Positions 44,701 through 53,698 of a DNA stretch of 64,000 nt are shown in pieces (positions within the stretch are counted from its first letter, which is position 1; each line of letters begins with the position of its first letter). This DNA comes from Coturnix japonica. Its lineage: Eukaryota > Chordata > Aves > Galliformes > Phasianidae. Made by a program: the position numbers and the translations under genes. The notes under the pieces were generated by a model, which had not been told where the DNA came from, ran no database searches, and saw nothing but the letters and a program-made list of their open reading frames with translations. The stretch covers positions 22,557,736 to 22,621,735 of the forward strand of contig NC_029517.1 in NCBI RefSeq assembly GCF_001577835.2, read 5' to 3'.

Positions 44701-47700
44701 GGTTTGTATAATAAAGAGGTTATTAAAGAGAAGCGTTGATTTTGAAGTGCCACAGAAAGACTTTAAAGGATTAAGGGCATGATTCAACTCTATATGAAGT
44801 CTCCTAAACTTAGGTGTCTATGTGGAAACAGGCTGTGATTGGAAAGCAGGTGAATCTAAGAAGTGGGATTTGGAGACCTATTCAAATGATCACCAACGAT
44901 ATGATAGAGCAGTATCAGATAGTGCAACCAGAAAGAATTGAGTGTCAGCATATTAAGAGAGAATAAAAAATGCAAATGAATAACAGAACGAAAGAAAGAT
45001 GAAACTTCTTTCAAGTAATTTCTTGGACAGTGGTTCTGGATCCCATTTTATGTTGCTTCAGACATTTCAATTTAAAGCAGACAAGTTAAAGTTGCAATAT
45101 TGTCAATCCTCTCCTGCCGATGGCTGCCAGAGCCAGCAGCATCTGGGAAGTACATAGACAGCACTGTCTCCAGCTGTGTCTGCTGCCAGACACTGAAATG
45201 TAGGGGAAGGGGCATGGCAGTGCTTAAGGAGGCTGGGGATGGACTGGACTGGCAGATACAGGAGTGATCTGCAGACTTCACAGAAGACACCCGAAACATC
45301 TGTTGGCTGAGCTTGATCTGGAGTTTGTATCATGAGGAACTGAATCTCCCCTTTCAAACCTCAACATGGCCCACCAACAATGAACATAAATGTTCAGTAG
45401 TGGTGTTCTGTTTTATGTCATACTGAACTGCCTTCATCTCTGTTAAATCAGTGAAGACAGCTCAATAAGCAGAGAGTATTAGCATGGAAAGGCCATGGGT
45501 AGAAGGAAGTGCACTAAGAATAGCCTTATTTCTTTCACCCATGGCAACTACAAATAACTGCTACTTCTCAGATATGTTGTACTGTGTGTCATGAAAACTA
45601 ATTTTAAAAGAGCAACTGACTAATCTGTCCTTAAGAACAAAATATTAGAAAGTTCGCTATGTGTCTGAACCAAAAAAGACCTTGACCTTTAGTAGCTGAA
45701 TGGGTGTTTATTAAGCTATAAACAACTACTGGTTATCTGTACTGATCATTAAAAAATTTTTCAGTCATCTGAAATAAGCTCTGAAATGCCAAAAGTTGGC
45801 CTTGGCATATGGTAGTGAGAAGAGAGAAACTAAACATACAAATGTTTTGTTTTGTTTTCTTTATTCTTTAGGTTTAAGTATAATTACCTGTGTATTAATT
45901 AGACTTCTCTGACAGTGTTTTTATTTTCATGGATGTCTGATCCTGGAAAAACCTTGTCTATAAAACTTAGCCAGAAGGTTGCTGAGTTGGAAGCTGACAA
46001 ACAAGGAAACTTTCTTTGTCATAGTGAAAATCTGCAGCAAAAGTGAAGCAAAAGACCATGAATACTGAACCTGGGTAGGTGTACAGTGTACAGTGAGCTG
46101 TGTGTATTTTACTGACAGGTAAGTGTATGAAGAGATTTTCAGGACAACAAATAACATACAACAAATACAATTTAGTATTTAACTAAATACTAAATTAGTT
46201 AAGGTATCTAGTAGACTACTATCCTGTACGCACCAATGTGAACTGACAAATTAAGAAATTACTACCATTTGCTCTGCTAAATCAAAGAGAGGCATGACTT
46301 TTCCACCACATGCATGAATAGCTTCTTTCAGATCCGCTGCCTTCTTTCTTTTCTTGCTTCTGAAATATTCTGTACCAAATCTCCTAATCAAGCATTTTGT
46401 AAAAGGATGAAGAAACAAGAAGAATGAAAAAGCACTTGTCAGGAGAGGAAAATTGTGGTTGATGCCAGTATTCCAGACCTTTTACCATAAATACTTCCTA
46501 CATCTGAGTTTATTTCTGTGGATCTTCAAATTAACTTGTTGCCTAAGAAACAAAATATGAATGTTGCATCTTTGTCAAACTGCTCTATGCGAATTTTGTT
46601 GCCTGTGGTAAAATATATTTGTCATTAGACTCCACATTTTCAAACTGATAAATAAGAGAGCTTTCTGTACTGAACGATGTTAACAGCTATCCCATGGGCA
46701 AGATAACTGTATTTAATTACATAATGAAATTTGCAGAAGGTTACAAATCAGAAGACAGTCTACATTAATTAGATATCCAATTGGTTTTGCTCCACAAGCT
46801 GTAGCCAGTATCTCCAAATGATCTATTTTCAGTGTAACTGACCTTACACCCCTACTAGTTTTAAAGTCGTCCTGAGTTTTTTCCAGTATATAAGCAATAC
46901 AAAAAATGACTTTAAAAGCTCATTCTCAAGATTTTATAATCATGATCTAAAAAGTAATTAATTTTTTTTAAACCAATGCTCCTTGTGCATCTACTACCAT
47001 GCATCAAGCAGATGATGTATATTACGTATATTATGATGTATATTGAGGCAATCTCAATCACAGATACAGGTTGGGTGGAGAATGGCTTGAGAGCAGCCCT
47101 TAGGAGAAGGATTTGGAATCTCTCTGATTGATGTGAGATTCAACACAAGCCATGTGCAGTTGCAGCCCAGAAGGCCAACCATATCCTGGGTAGCATCAAG
47201 AGAAGCGTGACCAGCAGGTCGAGGGAGGTGATTCTGCCCCTCTACTCTGCTCTACTCTGTGAGACCCTCCTGGAGAACTGCATCCAGTTCCGGGGCTCCC
47301 AACACAAAAAGCACATGGAGCTGTTGGAGCAGGTCCAGAGGAGAGTCCCAAAGATGATCAAAGGGCTGGACCACCTCCCCTATGGGAACAGGCTGAGAGA
47401 GATGGGGCTCTTCAGACTAGAGGAAGCTCTGGGGAAACCTTATAGCAGCCTTACAGTACCTGAAGGGGGCCTACAGGAAAGCTGGGGAGGGACTTTTTAT
47501 AAGAGCATGTAGTGACAGAAAAAGGGGAAATGGCCTTAAACTGGAAAAGGGTAAATTTAGACTATATATTAGGAAGAAGTTCTTTACTGTGAGGGTGGTG
47601 AGACACTGGAACAGGTTGCTCAGCGAGGTTGTGTGCGTCCCCTCCCCTGGAAGCGTTCAAGGTAAGGCTGGATGGGGCTTTGAGCAACCTGGTCTACTGG

Positions 47701-50700
47701 GAGATGTCCCTGCCTATAGCAGAGGGTAGATGATCATGAGGGTCTCTTCCAACCCAAACCACTCTATGATAATATATAATAATATAATATTATTGCTGTG
47801 CAAGGAACACCACTACAACTATTACTGATTAAAAAACCAAAATAAAATAAAATAAAGGATAGTAAATATTAAGATTCCACACAGACTTCCTGTATCCTCT
47901 CTTCTTATATGACATCTACACATATAAAGCCACATCTTACCTTGTTTCCCTGAATGCCTTTCAGGCCTGGTTCACCTGGAGGTCCACTGATGCCCTACAC
48001 AAAAGAATAGAATCAGTTTTCTTTGAAGGTGCATGTAATGTTTCTCTTGAGTTTGGCCTAAAATTCATACAGTAAAACGTAGCATAATTCTAAGCTCTGA
48101 AGGACAAGCAGCTTCTGCCTCATATCCTGTTAAGTGCCCGGCATACCGATACCACATTCTTAATATTCAATAAGCAATGCTGGCAGAAAGTATATTTTAC
48201 TACTCCATAAAAATTTCATCTTTTTTATCTAAAGCTTTACTTTTGTCTCCTGTTCTTGACTTCAAATATGAATAATTTTCACATTATTTCTTCTGCCCAA
48301 GAAAATAAAATAAGCCACCGCCTCCCCACACTATAGCTCCATATTTCAGAAATCACTTCTTCTAAATCACTCTGTCAGCTGATGAGCTGAGATTAATTTT
48401 AATCCCCTGACATTACTATAACTGTCGTTGACATTTCTATAACTGTTGTGCCCCCTCACACAATTAAATCACTAATGGTTCTTTAGGAGCAATGACATAT
48501 GAGGAGGTTACTCTGAGAGAGGTTCGAAACTTGCAGAAAATAATGTTTTTTTCTTCTATTTGCTATTTTTTACTTCCCATACCTGAGGCCCCCGAGGTCC
48601 CCTAGGGCCAAAAGGGCCTTCCAAACCCTATGGAAAGATAAATTTCAATTATCAAATGAAGAAGAAATTGCAATAACCAACTTGAAAGCAAACTACAGCA
48701 TGTCTGTGTTCGAGTATTTTCTAGTAAGTCTGTTCATTCTCCACAGTACCGCTGTTTTCCTTCTGTACTCAGTAACCATTAATTCCATTTTCAATATATG
48801 GCTAAAATACTTCTCTTATAGAACAAACACTGTGGATGGCTACTTAACATCATGAATGACTATTTGGTTAACTGGTTGCTCTTTGCCATAGGTCCTGAAA
48901 TTCAATTTCAAGTCATATATCACATACAGGAATCTTAGAAAAAGTTATGGTGCTAATACCAGAATAACTTCAGCTAACTTAGTAGCTCAAAGGTAGAATC
49001 ATACTAAGAGTTTGCAGAATTAGTTTTAAGATGCCATATTTTACTACTCCATTAGCTATTATTTCTCCATGGAAAAAGTCCTTACTGGAAATTGCTACTG
49101 TGGATTCCTCACAAATCTTTCACAAATTCTTTGCAGTTTAAAAATCCAGTCTGCAATATTAAAGTTATTCTTTTCCGTATCTGCTCTGTTTCTGATTATT
49201 TTGTTTAGAAGAGATTACTTCCATTAAATAATAATAATAATAATAATTTACCTTTCAGAATGTGAAGCTGGGAATCATGGAAGTGGAAATTTAGTTCACT
49301 AAATATATCATAATCCTTGACCCTCTACAGATGTCAAATTTCTTTTCATCACTGTCCTCAACAGAAATGAATCAAGAACATTTCCAGCAACACTGGCATA
49401 TGGTTTCTACATCTATTTGGCTGATTCAGTTATGTTCTATGCCAGCTTCTGGACAACTTCCTTTGATCTCAGTAGATGTTTCACATAACCTCATGCTATT
49501 TCTCACATATTGGGTGGATAAAGAAAGTAAGAAGTAAAGACCTCTTTTTATTCCTCAGAGAGATGCAACTATTTCACATTCTCTAATGGTATTTCAGTAT
49601 TTTCTGGCTCACTTGCTGCCATTTTGAATCTCAACTTCTTAAAGGATACACATGATCTTTTATTTTTTAGCTCAACGTACGTGATTGTCTCTACCAGGAC
49701 TGCACTGCCTTTTCATCTTTCAGACTGTAATATCCAGATGAAAACCACAATCAACTGTACGAATTTTACACTCTAGATTAAAAGAAGAGGAATGGATAAA
49801 GGTATGAATACATATCAGCAAAGATGGGCAAGTGGATGCCTTCTTTAAGTTGTCCAGGTTGCCTAAGAACCTGTTTCCACTGCAATATAACTTTATATAT
49901 TTGAGTAAGAATGTATATTTCAAAAAATATAATCAGATTAACATATTATAATGCCACAGTCTTTTGTAAACAGTGCCTGGCATCAGTTAAGATAGTCTTC
50001 AGATTAAGTACTCCATTACATTTCTTATGCAAGATGGAAAAAGAATATGGTAAATTGGGTGTTTGGTTTCTGTGAACAATATTTTTACTGTAAATATATA
50101 TGTAATACCAGAGAATTATAAGAGGTTTGATTTTTACAGTAATCTTTTCAAGCTATTTTATGAATATGTCCTGTATTTTTCAGTATGCAACAGTTGAAAT
50201 AAAAACTGTACTTACTCTTTCCCCTTTTAGTCCTGGGGATCCACATTCTCCTCTTTCACCCTTTATAAGAAATCAATATGTTAAGATTTAAACAAGATAT
50301 CTTGATTAAATTAGATGTATTTAAGTAAGTGCAAGCAGCACAATAGCACAAGATTTTGAGGACCTGAGAGTTGCACCACTAGGCATGATCTGCAAAAGAT
50401 ATGGTGTTCCCTACTCAGGTTGCATACTTTTTCTCTCTGAAAACATCTACAAAATTTCCAACCTACAAAGTAAGAGGATAATATATTTAATACCTAACAA
50501 GCTTTGCTGTATTTTTCCACTTTGCTGTGCTCCCTCCAAAGATCCTGTTTCTCTCTATATCCCAATTTCATTACTGTAATGTCCACTATTTTCCAGAGTA
50601 ACAATTGTGAAGTTATGCATATGAAATGAAGAATTACTAGTCAAAATCAGATTATCTCTGTTTCTCTGCTGGCTATGATGGCCAAGTTAGTCAGTTTCAG

Positions 50701-53663
50701 CTCTAGAATCTGACAAGATCCTGAATAATACATTTTCTCTTTCTCTGTTTGAAGAGCCTACCTTGAGATTTGTTTTGGGCAAGCATTAACTGCGTCATGT
50801 CATGTAATAGTTAGCTTAAGTCAGCATCCTGGTGGAAATTTTTTTAATAGCTAATCAATTACAAATCTACTCGTATTTGTAACAAATAATGTCAAATTCT
50901 TTCTATTTAACCTGTATAAACCACTTAACCTTTCTTCTTTCTAGCAACTTCTTCACTGGTCTTTGGCATTTTTAAAAAATATTTAGATTATATTTTTAAC
51001 CTTGTACTTTTTTTTTTTTGTTGTTTTGTTTTCTATTCCAACAAACCAGTCTGCTAAGTCACATAAATTACATACATTTTTGGTTCAGTTTCACTTCACT
51101 GGGAGGCCTCATGACAAACAGTCAAGACAGGCTCTTCTTTCCATTCTTTCACGTACGTCATAAAGTGATAATTGATTTTTATAGACCATCTGTTCTATAA
51201 AAATCTTACCTTTTCACCCTTATGACCAGGAGCTCCCTGTTTGAAAACAAAAAATAACAAAAAAAAAAAAAAAGAATGAAAGAAAAAGGGAGGGGGGGGA
51301 TCATAAAAGAAAATGCAAAAGCATAATGTACTGTTAATTTACATAGGAAAAGAAACAATAACTAAATATGTTTAAGAAGTTTAATTATTAATTAAAATAT
51401 TTCTCTGGAATCATTTAATTTGTAATTATCTTCCAATTTAGAAATGTGTATTATGTGGTCATGACATTGGCTGTGAATATATCATCATCTGACTTTTAGC
51501 AGATATACACTACATTTAAACAGGATTTTTAAACTGAACTGATCTTGTGTGTGGTGTAATGTTAATCTTTCTACTAGGAATGAACAAGAATTCAAGCAGA
51601 GAAATACCAGATGTCAGAAGCCATTGTAGAAGTACTTAGATGTTGTTAGTGATGACATCTTCAACACTGTCTTCCCAAAAGTAGCCTCAAAAGTTTGTTT
51701 TGTCAGTGGCATCCCAACTCTACACTTAAGCACATGAGTAGAATGAAGTAATTTTCAATGTGTTCATATCAGAACAGATGCTTCTCTAAGCCAAAGCCTA
51801 GCTTAGATGCTCTAAATAAGTAAATAAATTGTATTTGTGAAAAATGAAAGAATATATTTTTTATTCAGTGGAAGTAAATTTGGGTATCCTTAAGATCTGG
51901 AAGATAATCTGAAAAAAAATATGAGTTAGCTCTGTAGTACCCACATACCTCTTCACCTTTATCTCCATGATCTCCTTTTTGAGCAACACCCTATTGGAAG
52001 CAAAGGGACATAATTGAAATAGGCACTGTTCTTTTATTTCTTACTATTACACTAGAACCTAGAACACTATTCAAAGATTTAAAATTGCCTTTCCTATTTA
52101 GAAATATTAGCACTTTGTCATACAACTATGGACACGCTATTCTCAAACATCAATATAGAAAACTGAGCTACTGTTTTTTAATTACAGAAACCTCAATCAT
52201 CAGAGCAAGCTGCTCCATACAAGAGAGTTGTTTGTTGTTAGAAAGTTCTGTGGAGCTTAACAAGCCTTCAGACAGAACCAGAGATCTCTGCTGTTAAAGA
52301 AACAATTGAATGACTAGCAATTACAACTTGGTCAACTATTAAAGCAGCTAACTATAAATGTCTCATAGCAAAACCCAGTTTTTTAACTACATTTTATCAT
52401 ATCTCTTTGCTATTTTTACCTCTATAGTTTGGACAAAAATAGATCCAAATTTGCCTGTATTTTTAAAAAACTCTCTTAACCTTGTTTCCTTTTGGTCCTG
52501 GTTCACCTCTTTCCCCTTTGCCTCCAGCATCACCCTGAAATAAAGCAGAAAAATGTTAGTACAGTAGTAAGGATAAAATTTCCAATTCCTTGGAGACTAC
52601 AGATTTGGTGCTGGCAAATTTTTTCTAGAATAAGCTAAGGGATAAATCCACACTGAATCAGGCATGACACACGTGACGCAACCTCCACTTAGAATGAATA
52701 AATAAGCAAATAAATAAAGAGGTATTATAAGTTATCTGTGGTGCTTTTCTTTTTGGCAGTGCTCAATGACAAATACACTTTATTGCAGGTTTCAAGGATA
52801 ACTTATTGATTTGAGTTTCAAAATCATGTACCTTTTTAACCACGGTGTTTAGCCAGTAATATAAAGATGTGTCCCAGACAGTATGTGATTACAGACAGAT
52901 TTTTTGTTTGAGCTCTTAAAATGGCAGCAACCTTTCCAGAGATGTCAGTGACATACTATGATACCTCAAGGTTTTTCACATGAATGCATACTTACAGGAT
53001 CACCTTTGTCTCCTTTTATTCCCATTTCACAGACACAGTTCTTCTGCATACACTAAAAGGTTAACAGAGACATTAAGGAGAACATTTTCAAATGTGTTAT
53101 TTCAGATTTCTTAAGCAAAAACTCTGCTTTTGCCTACTGACACATTAGAAAACATAAAAGCCATGATATACTAATAAATATTTCCTTTATAATCAACATT
53201 GTATTTCAGTATAGCCCATCCAAAATCAGTTTTTTGAATTCCAAACTTCATTTATAACACAAATTAGTTACTGATGTAACTACAAATATTTAAAGCTGCA
53301 TATACATAGTGTAAAGTACTGTGAAAATGTACATGATTTTTGGATAGTTCTGCCATTGCTGTTGTTTTCTAGTGAGACAACTAATGAACTTTCATGCATT
53401 GTAGTGTTCTTTCTCCACTTCAGAAGGTAATGTTTTTGATGACTTACTACCAATACAACCAAATGGAACTTGAAGATTTATCAGGAACAGGGTGGGAGAA
53501 ACTATGCTTAGGAAGGGAAGGGTGATTCATTTGGCAACACTGTTGCTTTACAGGAGAAACAGACACCAGGAAGAAAAGTCACCATCTAGTATTAATAAGA
53601 GTAACTGAGATTAAGAAGAGTAAAACTCAAAAAACTTACTTTCTTCTGAAGTAAGGCTTCCTG

Positions 53664-53698
<35 letters not shown>

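Larger units (their letters stand above)
36787..47940. other. Largest COL28A1 intron (11,154 bp)
   Basis: It separates coding exons 10 and 11. It contains CR1 copies at 38428, 43600 and 47060 and a 28-bp near-palindrome at 46169. I scanned it for missed collagen exons and saw none. The Gly-X-Y phase also needs none. Confidence 0.85.

Noticed and set aside
44940-45360. GC-richer stretch with minus-strand ORFs in the largest intron
   Set aside because: No recognisable domain or repeat family. The ORFs overlap in two frames, as in non-coding DNA.
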